A stretch of DNA of 64,000 bases from Bacteroides sp. (lineage in GTDB: Bacteria; Bacteroidota; Bacteroidia; Bacteroidales; Muribaculaceae): the NCBI GenBank assembly GCA_014801955.1, contig JAAVDE010000038.1:18210-82209 (forward strand), given 5' to 3'. The notes below the pieces were generated by a model. That model had not been told where the DNA came from, did no database searches, and saw only the letters and a list, made by a program, of their open reading frames with translations. Shown in pieces: positions 26,543 to 34,921 of the stretch. Every line of letters starts with the position of its first letter. The first letter of the stretch is position 1. The position numbers and the translations under genes are program-made.

Positions 26543-27249
26543 AGTTTTTTGCTATATTCTAATAATTGATGTCGTTCGTCGGCGGTTAGCGACGCATAGC
26601 CCGAGCGGCGCACCTTGTCGAGCAGTTCGTCGAGCGTTTTCTCGCGGGCGCGCTTTGCGGGGCGCGTAAAGGCGGAGCGGCGGCGCAGAACCATTGCGTA
26701 GGCCCAGCCGCCGAGCGAGCCACCCAGGTGGGCCAGGCCGCCTCCGATATTGCTGCCCGCAAATGCCAGCAGGCCGAGGGCGGCGGCGATGATGCCGATC
26801 CACTTGAAGCTCACCGGCCCGAAAAACATGAGGTTCACGCGCATGTAGGGCACCCTGGCGGCGGCGAACACTATAACGCCCAAAATCGCGGCGCTCGCAC
26901 CCATCAGAGGGTAGGGACACAGGCCGACCGACGCACCGATGAAGAAGAACAGGGCGCCGGTCAGACCGCCGACCGCGTAGCTCACGAGCAGCTGTCGCTC
27001 CGACCCGATTTCGAGCGCCAGGCGCGAAAAGAGCCAGAGCCAAAGGCAGCTGAAAAGAGTGTTGACAGCGTCGCTGTCGGTTACCATATAGGTCAGCAGA
27101 GTCCAGGGCCTGAGCCAGAACTCCGGCGCCAGAACCAGCCACGATGCCGCTCCGATGCCCCAGGCGGCACACAGCGCCTTCAGGATTATCAGCATGGCAA
27201 CGTTTGCGGCAATCAGTGCGCCTGGAACGCTCTTAATAAAGCGGATCAT
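26539..27249 (-). CDS. Rhomboid family protein with variant GASA active-site motif
   Basis: 236-aa polytopic protein with about six helices. The rhomboid serine motif reads MGASAAILG instead of GASGAVFG, keeping the Ser but replacing the following Gly by Ala; the histidine helix is present (GLAHLGGSLGGW). A cytoplasmic C-terminal tail (about 185-236; LDELLDKVRRSGYASL, then ERHQLLEYSKKL) is a small helical domain seen on Bacteroidales rhomboids. It overlaps the canonical rhomboid upstream by 17 bases. It may be active, since Ser and His are retained, but this is untested. Confidence 0.88.
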   Translation of the reverse strand: MIRFIKSVPGALIAANVAMLIILKALCAAWGIGAASWLVLAPEFWLRPWTLLTYMVTDSDAVNTLFSCLWLWLFSRLALEIGSERQLLVSYAVGGLTGALFFFIGASVGLCPYPLMGASAAILGVIVFAAARVPYMRVNLMFFGPVSFKWIGIIAAALGLLAFAGSNIGGGLAHLGGSLGGWAYAMVLRRRSAFTRPAKRAREKTLDELLDKVRRSGYASLTADERHQLLEYSKKL

Positions 27250-27970
27250 TGTTGATTTCGCCTTTTTTACGCCAATAAACTATCAGTGCCCAGCCAATGA
27301 GCATGCCGCCCAGGTGGGCGAAATGGGCAACGCCGGATTGCAGCCCCGTAACGCCCAGGAAAAGCTCGAGAGCGCCATAGCCCAAAACGAGCCACTTGGC
27401 CTTGATGGGTATGGGCACGAACATGATATACATGGGCATGTTGGGGAAAATCATTGCAAAGGCGAGCAGAATGCCGAACACTGCACCCGAAGCGCCGACG
27501 GTCGGCGTGTTTATCAGGGCGTTTGCCTGGCCCAGCACCGGGTCAAGCCAGTTCTGTCCTTGGGCGAAGAGCAGGTAGCCTCTGCGGGCGACTTCGGAGA
27601 GCGTCGTTCCGTCGGGCAGCTGACTCCCGAGGTGGGCGAGCCAAATGGCATAGACCCCTTCCTGGACCAGCGCGGCGCCGATGCCTACGGTCAGGTAAAA
27701 CAGCAGATAGCGCGCCGAGCCGAACACCCGCTCGATAACCGAGCCGAACATCAGAACGGCAAACATGTTGAAGAGCACATGGGTCATGCCGCCGTGCAGG
27801 AACATGTAGGTCAGCGGCTGCCAGAACCTAAAGTCAGGCGACAGAAAGTAGTGTAACCCGCAGCTGCGATCCATAACCGCGCCGAACGGACGCAGCGTTT
27901 CGCAAGCCAACCAAATCAGCAGGTTTATGATGATAAGGTTTTTGGTTACAGGTGGAATATTTCTGAACAT
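27233..27970 (-). CDS. Rhomboid family intramembrane serine protease
   Basis: 245 aa with about six helices and all canonical landmarks: a HGGMTHVLFNMFAV helix, the catalytic VGASGAVFG, and the AHLGGMLIG histidine helix. It begins MFRNIPPVTKNLIIINLLIW, the standard start for this clade. It cleaves transmembrane substrates within the bilayer; substrates unknown. It lies 6 bases after comM and overlaps the second rhomboid by 17 bases. Confidence 0.92.
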   Translation of the reverse strand: MFRNIPPVTKNLIIINLLIWLACETLRPFGAVMDRSCGLHYFLSPDFRFWQPLTYMFLHGGMTHVLFNMFAVLMFGSVIERVFGSARYLLFYLTVGIGAALVQEGVYAIWLAHLGSQLPDGTTLSEVARRGYLLFAQGQNWLDPVLGQANALINTPTVGASGAVFGILLAFAMIFPNMPMYIMFVPIPIKAKWLVLGYGALELFLGVTGLQSGVAHFAHLGGMLIGWALIVYWRKKGEINNDPLY

Positions 27971-27976
27971 TTCGAA

Positions 27977-29545
27977 TTATTGGAGAATAGGAGATTTCGG
28001 AATTGTTGAGCCCCACGACGAGCGGTCCAGATTGCGGTAGCCGATGGCTTCGCGCAGATGGTGGGGCAGAATGTCGGGTTCGCCGTCGAGGTCGGCAATG
28101 GTTCGGGCAACGCGCAGGATGCGGTCGTAGGCGCGGGCCGACAAATCGAGCTTGTTCATTGCCTCGCGCAGAATCCGCGAGCCGTCGGCCGAGAGTTTGG
28201 CGTAGCGTGCCATCTGGCGAGGCCCCATCTGTGCGTTGCAGTGAATACCGGGCTCGGAGGCGTAGCGCTCGGTTTGGATTTGGCGTGCGGCGATTACGCG
28301 CCTGCGGATTTCGGCGCTCGGTTCGCCGTCGCCCTCGGCCTGAAGGTCGTCGAAGCTGACCGGCAGAATCTCAACCTGGAGGTCTATGCGATCCATCAGC
28401 GGCCCGGAGATTTTTGACAGGTAGCGGTTCACTGCTCCCGGCGGACAGCTGCAAATCTTCGTCGGATGGTTATAGTAGCCGCAGGGGCATGGGTTCATCG
28501 ACGCCACAAGCATGAAGCCGGCGGGGTAGTCAACCGAGTAGCGGGCGCGCGAAATGTTTATGACGCGGTCTTCCAGCGGCTGGCGCATGACTTCGAGCAC
28601 CTGGCGCGAAAATTCGGGAAGTTCGTCGAGAAAAAGAATCCCGTTGTGGGCCAGCGAGATTTCGCCTGGAAGCGGGTGGTTACTGCCGCCGCCCACGAGA
28701 GCCACGGAGGAAATAGTATGGTGCGGCGAGCGAAACGGGCGCGCGGTCATCAGGTGGGAGCCACGCGGCAGTTTGCCGGCAACGGAGTGAATCTTGGTCG
28801 TTTCCAGCGCTTCGCTCAGCGTTAGCGGCGGAAGAATCGAGGGCAGGCGCTTGGCCATCATTGATTTGCCCGAGCCGGGAGGGCCGATGAGCAGAATGTT
28901 GTGGCCGCCGGCACATGCAACCTCAAAGGCGCGCTTGACCAGCGGCTGACCCTTGACTTCGTTGAAGTCGAAATCAAACAGGTCGGCTGCGCGGGCAAAC
29001 TCGGCGCGAGTATCAACCTCGGTTGGCTCAATGGGGCTGACGCCGTTGAGAAAGCCGATTACCTCGCTGAGGTTCGAGGCGCCGTAGACCTTCAGTCGGT
29101 TCACGACCGCCGCTTCGTCAACGTTTGCAACCGGCACTATCATTCCTTCGAAGCCAGCCTCGCGCGCTTTGATGGCCATTGGCAGGGCGCCCTTGATCGG
29201 CAAGAGAGTTCCGTCGAGGCCGAGCTCGCCCATGATCAGATATTTTCCGAGATTGGGGCATTGAATCTGGCCGTCGGCGGCAAGGATGCCAACTGCGAGC
29301 GGCAGGTCGTAGGCCGCGCCCTCCTTTCGAACGTCGGCCGGCGACATGTTAACGAGAATCTGCTTGTGGGGCGGCTTCATTTCGCTCTGACCGATGGCGC
29401 TCATAACGCGGTCGTAGCTCTCCTTGACTGCGGCGTCGGGGAGGCCAACGATTGAGAAGAGGAAGCCTCTTGAAATGGCTACTTCTATTGTGATAATCAG
29501 TGCGTCAATGCCTTGAACGGCAGCGCCAAAGGTTTTAACGAGCAT
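27977..29545 (-). CDS. comM: YifB family Mg chelatase-like AAA+ ATPase (ComM homologue)
   Basis: 522 aa. The N-terminal Lon-protease-like (S5-fold) domain covers 1-165; the AAA+ core has Walker A GPPGSGKS and Walker B ILFLDELPEF; the C-terminal domain includes the Cys-rich NPCPCGYYNHPTKICSCPPG followed by KISGPLMDRIDL. In naturally competent bacteria ComM is a helicase for branch migration of incoming DNA; in others its role is less clear. A comEC-like gene lies elsewhere in the window, but other DNA-uptake genes are not seen. It starts on the base after aroE ends. Confidence 0.93.
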   Translation of the reverse strand: MLVKTFGAAVQGIDALIITIEVAISRGFLFSIVGLPDAAVKESYDRVMSAIGQSEMKPPHKQILVNMSPADVRKEGAAYDLPLAVGILAADGQIQCPNLGKYLIMGELGLDGTLLPIKGALPMAIKAREAGFEGMIVPVANVDEAAVVNRLKVYGASNLSEVIGFLNGVSPIEPTEVDTRAEFARAADLFDFDFNEVKGQPLVKRAFEVACAGGHNILLIGPPGSGKSMMAKRLPSILPPLTLSEALETTKIHSVAGKLPRGSHLMTARPFRSPHHTISSVALVGGGSNHPLPGEISLAHNGILFLDELPEFSRQVLEVMRQPLEDRVINISRARYSVDYPAGFMLVASMNPCPCGYYNHPTKICSCPPGAVNRYLSKISGPLMDRIDLQVEILPVSFDDLQAEGDGEPSAEIRRRVIAARQIQTERYASEPGIHCNAQMGPRQMARYAKLSADGSRILREAMNKLDLSARAYDRILRVARTIADLDGEPDILPHHLREAIGYRNLDRSSWGSTIPKSPILQ

Positions 29546-30292
29546 TTATGAGTTCCAGATTTGCCAGGCGAGCAGCGCCTGAAGGTGAAGCATTGCCAAA
29601 CCATTGCGGGTTGCGGCTCCGCGCGCGGCGGCTTTTTTCAGAAAGAGGGTTTCCTCGGGGTTGTAGACCAGGTCGTAGCAGATATGGTCGGGCGTCAGCA
29701 GCTCGTAGGGGATGGGCGGGCAGGCGTCGACCTTCGGAAACATTCCCAGCGGAGTCGTGTTAACAATCAGCAGGTTTTCGGCCATAATTTCCGGGGTCAG
29801 CTCCCCGTAGGTCAGCCGGTCGGGGCCGGATGTGCGCGAAACCGCCGTGTGGCTGACTCCGAGCCAGTCCAGGGCGGCGTTGACGGCGCGCGCGGCACCG
29901 CCGGTTCCGAGCACCAGGGCCGACACGGCCTTCAGCGGCAATAGCGGCGCCAGGGTGCGCGCAAAGGCCGGCGCGTCGGTGTTGAATCCCTCCAGGGCGG
30001 TCAGCGTGCCGTCGGCGTCGTGGACGAGGCGAACCGTGTTGACCGCGCCAATCTGCCGGGCCTGGTCGCTCAGGCTTGTCAGATAGGGGATTATCTGCTG
30101 CTTATAGGGGATGGTGACGTTCAGTCCGCGCAGCTCCGGCAGCTCGGCCAGCAACTCGGTCAGCTCGCCGATGTCGGCCAGCTCGAAGTTGCGATATTCT
30201 GCATCAATTCCTTCCCGGCGAAATTTTTCGTTAAAAAAACTCGCTGAGAAGGAATGACCGAGCGGAAAGCCCAAAAGTCCGTAGAGGTCCAC
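29546..30292 (-). CDS. aroE: Shikimate dehydrogenase
   Basis: Reduces 3-dehydroshikimate to shikimate with NADPH. 248 aa. Substrate-site motifs PLGHSFSASFFN near 7-18 and NVTIPYKQ with the catalytic lysine near 60-67; GAVNTV near 80; nucleotide loop LGTGGAARAV near 127-136; NTTPLGMFP near 183-191. Length is slightly short but normal for Bacteroidales. It sits 7 bases after rpoZ and directly abuts comM. Confidence 0.95.
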   Translation of the reverse strand: MDLYGLLGFPLGHSFSASFFNEKFRREGIDAEYRNFELADIGELTELLAELPELRGLNVTIPYKQQIIPYLTSLSDQARQIGAVNTVRLVHDADGTLTALEGFNTDAPAFARTLAPLLPLKAVSALVLGTGGAARAVNAALDWLGVSHTAVSRTSGPDRLTYGELTPEIMAENLLIVNTTPLGMFPKVDACPPIPYELLTPDHICYDLVYNPEETLFLKKAAARGAATRNGLAMLHLQALLAWQIWNS

Positions 30293-30299
30293 CGGAGCG

Positions 30300-30632
30300 T
30301 TAGTCGATGTTCTTCACCTTTGCAGGATTGCGGAAGTGGAGCTTGCCTTCTTCGTATTCCTGGGCGGCGATGAGGGTGGGTTTCGGGAGCTTTTCGTAGT
30401 AGCGCGAAATTTCAACCTGTTCGCGGTTTTCGGAAACTTCCTCGAGGTTGTCGTTGAGCGATGCAAATTCCTGGAGCTTCTTTTCGAGGTCGTGTTTCAT
30501 CTGCTCGCCTATCTGGTTCGCACGTTTTGCGATGATTGCTACTGTTTCGTAAACGTTACCGGTGTTCTCGGAGAGTTTAACCATGTCGCGGGTAACGGTG
30601 TTGATGGGAGCGTTAGTCTTCTTGTAGTCCAT
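30300..30632 (-). CDS. rpoZ: RNA polymerase omega subunit (Rpb6 family)
   Basis: 110-aa small subunit aiding assembly of RNA polymerase. The start MDYKKTNAPINTVTRDM and the KRANQIGEQMKHDLEKKL helix match the Bacteroidetes omega family. It follows bamD by 44 bases; the bamD-rpoZ order is widespread in this phylum. Confidence 0.92.
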   Translation of the reverse strand: MDYKKTNAPINTVTRDMVKLSENTGNVYETVAIIAKRANQIGEQMKHDLEKKLQEFASLNDNLEEVSENREQVEISRYYEKLPKPTLIAAQEYEEGKLHFRNPAKVKNID

Positions 30633-30676
30633 TGCTTATTTAATGTAATGCGAAAGTTTCGTTAGGGTAATATATG

Positions 30677-31486
30677 TTAGTCGTTAACGTGTTTGGATGC
30701 GATTTTGAAAATGTTGTTTGCTTCCGCGGTGAATTTGCTTTCGGGATAGGTGTTGATGAACGAGTAGTAGTTATCAATAACCTGGCGGTAGCGTTCGGGC
30801 TGCTTTTCGGCAACGGAGAGTTCGGCCTCTTTGAAGCGGCTTTTGAGAATCAGCATGTCGAACTGCTCCTTATAGATAGAGTAGGGATAATTTTTCAGGG
30901 CGTTTTGCGAAACGATTATGGCGCTCTGGAAATTGTTGCCCATATAGGTTCCGAGGTTATAGTAGAGCTGGGCGTTCTGGAGTTGCTTGAGCGCAAGTTT
31001 GTCTTGCAGCTCGAAAATCATTTTCTGAACGTCGCCGACGAGCTCCGACTGGGGGTAGTATTCCAAAAACGAAGTCAGCTCCTCGATGGCCTGGATGGTT
31101 TCGCTCTGGTCGAGCTGAACGTCGGGCGAGTCAAGGTAGTAGCTCTTGCCTGCATAGAAATGCGATTCCTCCGCATATTTGCCTTTGGGATAGCGGGTAT
31201 AGTAAGTGTGGAGATAGGTTCCTGCGGTTGGATAATCCTTGTTGTAGAAATTACACATGCCGAGCAGATAAAGCGTTTCTTCGGCTCTTTCCTTTCCGCG
31301 GAAAGTAGAGAGGATTTCGCTCAGAACGCTTGCTGCCTGGGAGTATTTACCTTCTTCATACCATTTTTTCGCGTACTCAAATTTCATGGAGGCGTCATGG
31401 GTTTTCAGCACGCGCTGATATTCGCCGCAAGAGCTTAAAAGCCCGAACGACATGGCTAATATGCAGATGGTTAGGTATTTTTTCAT
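30677..31486 (-). CDS. bamD: Outer membrane protein assembly factor BamD
   Basis: 269-aa lipoprotein of the BAM complex that helps insert beta-barrel proteins. The signal ends in the lipobox LSSC, with Cys at residue 20. The remainder is TPR-like: ASMKFEYAKKWYEEGKYSQA, ETLYLLGMCNFYNKDYPTAG, and a YYPQSELVGDVQKMI region. Length and layout fit BamD. First gene of the seven-gene run; its promoter element is 35 bases upstream. Confidence 0.95.
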   Translation of the reverse strand: MKKYLTICILAMSFGLLSSCGEYQRVLKTHDASMKFEYAKKWYEEGKYSQAASVLSEILSTFRGKERAEETLYLLGMCNFYNKDYPTAGTYLHTYYTRYPKGKYAEESHFYAGKSYYLDSPDVQLDQSETIQAIEELTSFLEYYPQSELVGDVQKMIFELQDKLALKQLQNAQLYYNLGTYMGNNFQSAIIVSQNALKNYPYSIYKEQFDMLILKSRFKEAELSVAEKQPERYRQVIDNYYSFINTYPESKFTAEANNIFKIASKHVND

Positions 31487-31521
31487 CCTTCGTTGTTATG
31501 AGTGGTGAATTATTCAACGTG

Positions 31522-31529
31522 CAAAGTTA
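31522..31529 (-). promoter_or_regulatory. -7 promoter element TAACTTTG for the bamD operon
   Basis: Minus strand TAACTTTG, 35 bases before the bamD ATG. No good -33 box at the expected distance. The rest of the gap up to 31594 shows nothing else clear. Confidence 0.65.
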
Positions 31530-31594
31530 CGAAAAAAATCCGAAATCGCCCGCTTTTCCAAGAGATTATCCACTTAAAAAAACTTAACCGGCGG

Positions 31595-32206
31595 TTAATG
31601 GCCGGACTCCGGGTCGTTGAGGTAGGTTTCGCAGCAGAGGGCCAGCTCGTCGTACCACTCGCGTCCGAAACGCTCAATCAGAGGTTCGCGCAGGAACTGA
31701 TAGAGGCGAATGCCCTCGCGGCGCCCTTTGGCGCGGGCGGGAGCGCAGATGTTCCATTTGTGGTAGTTAACGGCGGTGAATTTTTCGTATTCGGTGACTC
31801 TCACGGGATAGAGCGCGCAGCTGATGGGTTTGCGCCAGGTGGTTTCGCCGCGGCGAAATGCGCCTTCGAGCGCACAGAGGCAGATGCCGTTGGGGGCGTA
31901 GCAGGTAAAGGCGCAGTTGCGGCCGTCGAGAATCGAGGTTACCAGGTCACCTTCTTCGTCGATGTAGCTGACGCCCTGTTCGCGCACGAGTTCGATTGCG
32001 CGCGGCGCCATGTCTTTTTCAATCACCGGGAGGGCGCGGCGGATTTCGCGACATTCCTTGTCGGTTACGGGGGCTCCAGCATCGCCCTCGATGCAACATT
32101 CACCCTTGCAGGCGTCGAGGTCGCAGCAGAAAAACTCTTCGGCGAGGTCGAGGCTCACCAGTGTGTCTTGAATCTGAAACATAATTTCTTCGGTTTCTTC
32201 GGTCAT
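31595..32206 (-). CDS. DUF3109 family cysteine-rich protein
   Basis: 203 aa from the ATG at 32206, which overlaps the plug-like gene by four bases; the longer frame to 32266 would intrude into that gene. Cysteines cluster in CCDLDACKGECC near 26-37, then CAFTCYAPNGICLCALEG and a late CC pair, like an Fe-S or zinc-binding family (YkgJ-related). It also has PISCALYPVRV, typical of the group. Function unknown. Last gene of the DUF805-ung-redox-plug-DUF3109 run. Confidence 0.88.
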   Translation of the reverse strand: MTEETEEIMFQIQDTLVSLDLAEEFFCCDLDACKGECCIEGDAGAPVTDKECREIRRALPVIEKDMAPRAIELVREQGVSYIDEEGDLVTSILDGRNCAFTCYAPNGICLCALEGAFRRGETTWRKPISCALYPVRVTEYEKFTAVNYHKWNICAPARAKGRREGIRLYQFLREPLIERFGREWYDELALCCETYLNDPESGH

Positions 32207-33429
32207 TTTCCAGAAAATATAATGTCGGTGGCAATCAGTCGGTCGTAGCGGGCCGTTGGCGGGCAATAATAGAGCAGCGCGAGGTATTCGTTGCCGGTTT
32301 CGTAGTGGTCGCCCTCAATCGGATTTTCGGGCGACGAGGTGATATACTGGTAGTTATACATTCCTTGCTTCAGCAGCAGCACTTTAACGTAGGCGCCGAG
32401 AGATTCGTCGTAGGCCATCTTGGGATTCTCGCCGATAATCAGGTCGCCGTCGATGAAAACGTCGGTCGGCAGCTGCGGCGACTCCAGGGTGAAGTAGGTC
32501 TCAACGTATTCGGCGTTGATGTCAGGGTCGTCGTAGTGGATAGTCGCGGGAAAATAGCGTCCGGCCTGGTCCTGGTCATAGGTGTAGCGGCTGTCGGCGC
32601 GCGGATAGTCAACCGTCAGCATGGCGCCGTAGGTCGGGTGGGTATATGAAACGGATTCAACCCCCATGCCCTGATAGTCGAGGTTGGCCAGGTCGAAGCG
32701 TCGAAACTCATTGCCCGCGGGAAATATCAGCTCCCGCTGATGCTCATAGACAGCAGTTTCCGATTGAATGCTCAACGGATGCTTTAATATCCGGCGGGTG
32801 TTGTCGCGGCCGTTCTTAACAATAACGAGCTTGAGATCGTTATAGGGATTCTCAACCCGCGCGCCCTTCAGGTCGGCGCGAACGGAGAGCTGCTGGTGGC
32901 GGCTGTTGTAGTCATAGTCGGTGCGCGACGTAACGGCCATGTCAAGCCCCGCCGCGCCCTCGTCGACCATGAACCGGGCTTGCAGCAAAACCTTGTCGGG
33001 GTCATACTCGTCGAACACCTCAATCAGGTAATTGCCGGAAACGAGCGGCTGCATATCGGGGTTCGGAATGGTCAGGGAGTAGTGGACGTAGTGTGTCAGC
33101 GGGTGATCCGACAGTGCATAATCCGTTATCTGCGCCTCGTTGAAGCCGATGAGATACTCCGAGTCGGTCAGCGCCGAGGGTTGCCAGTCGCTGTTGCAGT
33201 GAACGAGCCGATAGCGCAGATAGCGGTTATCTTCGGCCAGTTCGTCAAAACTGACCGTGATGGCCGATGCGCTGTTGTTGGCCCTGATAATCGGCTGGCC
33301 GAGGCGGTTGGTCGAGTCGAGCACCTGCAGCGACTTAAAGGTCGGCTCAAAGATGGCGGTCGCCGTGTCGCGGGCAGAGGCCGGCAGTGTCAGCGCGCAA
33401 AGCAGCAGGGCGTTAAAGGTTCGCTTCAT
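32203..33429 (-). CDS. DUF5103 family protein, T9SS plug-protein-like
   Basis: 408 aa from MKRTFNALLLCALTLPASA, a clear signal peptide; the frame continuing to 33465 lacks a signal at its new start. The mature protein is all-beta in character: FEPTFKSLQVL, YRLVHCNSDWQPS, HYVHYSLTIPN, and late YVETYFTLESPQ and GMYNYQYITS. These match DUF5103, whose members include the Plug protein that seals the SprA translocon in type IX secretion. Whether this copy binds SprA is inferred. It overlaps the upstream redox gene by 17 bases. Confidence 0.85.
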   Translation of the reverse strand: MKRTFNALLLCALTLPASARDTATAIFEPTFKSLQVLDSTNRLGQPIIRANNSASAITVSFDELAEDNRYLRYRLVHCNSDWQPSALTDSEYLIGFNEAQITDYALSDHPLTHYVHYSLTIPNPDMQPLVSGNYLIEVFDEYDPDKVLLQARFMVDEGAAGLDMAVTSRTDYDYNSRHQQLSVRADLKGARVENPYNDLKLVIVKNGRDNTRRILKHPLSIQSETAVYEHQRELIFPAGNEFRRFDLANLDYQGMGVESVSYTHPTYGAMLTVDYPRADSRYTYDQDQAGRYFPATIHYDDPDINAEYVETYFTLESPQLPTDVFIDGDLIIGENPKMAYDESLGAYVKVLLLKQGMYNYQYITSSPENPIEGDHYETGNEYLALLYYCPPTARYDRLIATDIIFSGK

Positions 33430-33784
33430 GCAGAATCGTGATGGCATCCTTGATGAGGTCAACACACGGTTTGCGTCCCGGGCAGCGCAGGTCGCGGCAG
33501 TTGACCTGACCTTGATTAAGAGCGGCGAACTTGTTAATCAGGGCGCTGACGCGGGCATACTGACCTTTCTTGTCGGCCGGGCCGGCATAGGTTTTGTCGC
33601 CACACACGATGGCCATGGCCGACGCCGCGCCGCAGATGTTGCCGGTGTTGCCGACTCCGGTTCCAAGCCCGGCGGTCACCGCCTCGAGCGCGGGGTTGAA
33701 GGTCATTGCCACGCACTGCGAGCAGTTATAGCCTTCGGCTCTGAGTGCCACGGCTTTAGAGATGCGTTCTTCGAGAGTTACCAT
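33413..33784 (-). CDS. C-GCAxxG-C-C family putative redox protein
   Basis: 123 aa starting at ATG 33784, seven bases before the end of ung; the longer frame would lie in ung. Features: NCSQCVA near 20-26, ICGAASAMAIVCG near 49-61 (the GCAxxG site reads GAASAM), and a C-terminal NCRDLRCPGRKPCVDLI with three Cys. The family is predicted to be redox-active or metal-binding, without a defined reaction. Confidence 0.82.
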   Translation of the reverse strand: MVTLEERISKAVALRAEGYNCSQCVAMTFNPALEAVTAGLGTGVGNTGNICGAASAMAIVCGDKTYAGPADKKGQYARVSALINKFAALNQGQVNCRDLRCPGRKPCVDLIKDAITILHEANL

Positions 33785-34440
33785 ATTATTTCCTGTTTGC
33801 CTTGTTGGCGTAGATATTCGTTGGTTTTTGAAAAATGTCGGCATCCGAAAAATCCGCGGTGGGCGCTCAGTGGCGAAGGGTGGGGCGCCTCTAAAATCAG
33901 ATGCTTGCTCCGGTCAATCAGCGGGGCTTTGCGCCGCGCGTGGCTGCCCCAGAGAATGAACACCAGTCCGCTGCGCCGCTCCGACAGGGCGCTGATTGCC
34001 GCGTCGGTCAGCAGCTCCCATCCGATGGCTGAATGTGAGGCTGCTTCGTGGGCTCTGACGGTCAGCGAGCTGTTGAGCAGCAAAACGCCCTGTTCGGCCC
34101 AGCGGCTAAGGTCGCCCGAGGCGGGAATCGGAGTGCCCAGGTCGCTGCGTATTTCCTTGTAGATATTAATCAGCGACGGCGGAATGTCAATGCCGGGCGC
34201 AACGGAAAAGGCGAGCCCGTTGGCCTGGCCTTCGCCGTGGTAGGGGTCCTGGCCGAGAATCACAACCTTTACCGCCGAGAACGGACAGAGGTCAAACGCG
34301 GCGAAAATCTGCGACGCGGGCGGAAAGACCCTGCCCGCAGCATACTCGCGGCGCACTATCTCGGCTGTTTTGGCAAAAGAAGCTGACTCCCAATATGAAG
34401 CCAGCTGTTCTTTCCATTCGTTGTTGATTCTTACGTTCAT
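33778..34440 (-). CDS. ung: Uracil-DNA glycosylase
   Basis: Family 1 UDG excising uracil from DNA. 220 aa with the water-activating loop VVILGQDPYHGEGQANGLAFSV (Asp in GQDPYHG), LLNSSLTV, and the minor-groove loop HPSPLSAHRGFFG containing the catalytic His. Length is normal. It overlaps the DUF805 stop by four bases and the next gene by seven. Confidence 0.96.
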   Translation of the reverse strand: MNVRINNEWKEQLASYWESASFAKTAEIVRREYAAGRVFPPASQIFAAFDLCPFSAVKVVILGQDPYHGEGQANGLAFSVAPGIDIPPSLINIYKEIRSDLGTPIPASGDLSRWAEQGVLLLNSSLTVRAHEAASHSAIGWELLTDAAISALSERRSGLVFILWGSHARRKAPLIDRSKHLILEAPHPSPLSAHRGFFGCRHFSKTNEYLRQQGKQEIIW

Positions 34441-34823
34441 GCCGGAACTACGTTCGGCACCGGGCCGAAGCGGTTGTCGATATATTCAGAGTCCTTACAC
34501 ATCCAAATGATATAGATGATGGTGCCGATCAGCGGAATGCAGTTAATCAGAATCCAGCCGCCGCCTTTGCCGATGTCGTGGAGTCGGCGAACGCTGACCG
34601 CCAGCGAAGGGAGGAATAGTGCCAGGCTGACTATGCCCGACAGCGATTCGGCCGGAGAATTTATGCCGGCGATGAAAACTGACGAGCCAACCAGCGACTG
34701 CACAACAAAAAGGAACAAGTTGAACCACCAGTATTCCGAGCGGCTTGCGCGACCTGAAAAAGTAGCGTACTTGCTGAAAGCCATTGAAATGGCTTCGGTA
34801 AATGAGACTTGACGTTGATACAT
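34437..34823 (-). CDS. DUF805 family membrane protein
   Basis: 128 aa from MYQRQVSFTEAISMAF. Cytosolic N terminus with the family motif FSGRASRSEYWWFNLF, then about four helices and the VRRLHDIGKGGGW motif before the final helix pair. Small inner-membrane family of unknown function. The ORF extends to 34865 upstream, but the promoter element at 34853-34860 favours the ATG at 34823. First gene of its operon. Confidence 0.88.
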   Translation of the reverse strand: MYQRQVSFTEAISMAFSKYATFSGRASRSEYWWFNLFLFVVQSLVGSSVFIAGINSPAESLSGIVSLALFLPSLAVSVRRLHDIGKGGGWILINCIPLIGTIIYIIWMCKDSEYIDNRFGPVPNVVPA

Positions 34824-34852
34824 AATGATAGCGATGATTGTTAGTTCAGCGG

Positions 34853-34860
34853 CAAATATA
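34853..34860 (-). promoter_or_regulatory. -7 promoter element TATATTTG for the DUF805-ung operon
   Basis: Matches TAnnTTTG on the minus strand, 29 bases before the DUF805 ATG. Divergent from the FdtA promoter 44 bases away. Confidence 0.5.
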
Positions 34861-34903
34861 GGCAAATTCTTTGAATAAATGTTAGAAATTCCGGAAAAAT
34901 GAG

Positions 34904-34911
34904 TAACTTTG
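34904..34911 (+). promoter_or_regulatory. -7 promoter element TAACTTTG for the amino-sugar cassette
   Basis: Exact element ending 10 bases before the first FdtA ATG, so the leader would be only a few bases. A TTTG at 34870-34873 is too far (30 bases) to be a good -33 box. Confidence 0.65.
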
Positions 34912-34921
34912 TGGGTAAATT

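Noticed and set aside
31560..31575. A single TTATCCAC word resembling a DnaA box
   Set aside because: One isolated match in a short gap is expected by chance and is not an origin.
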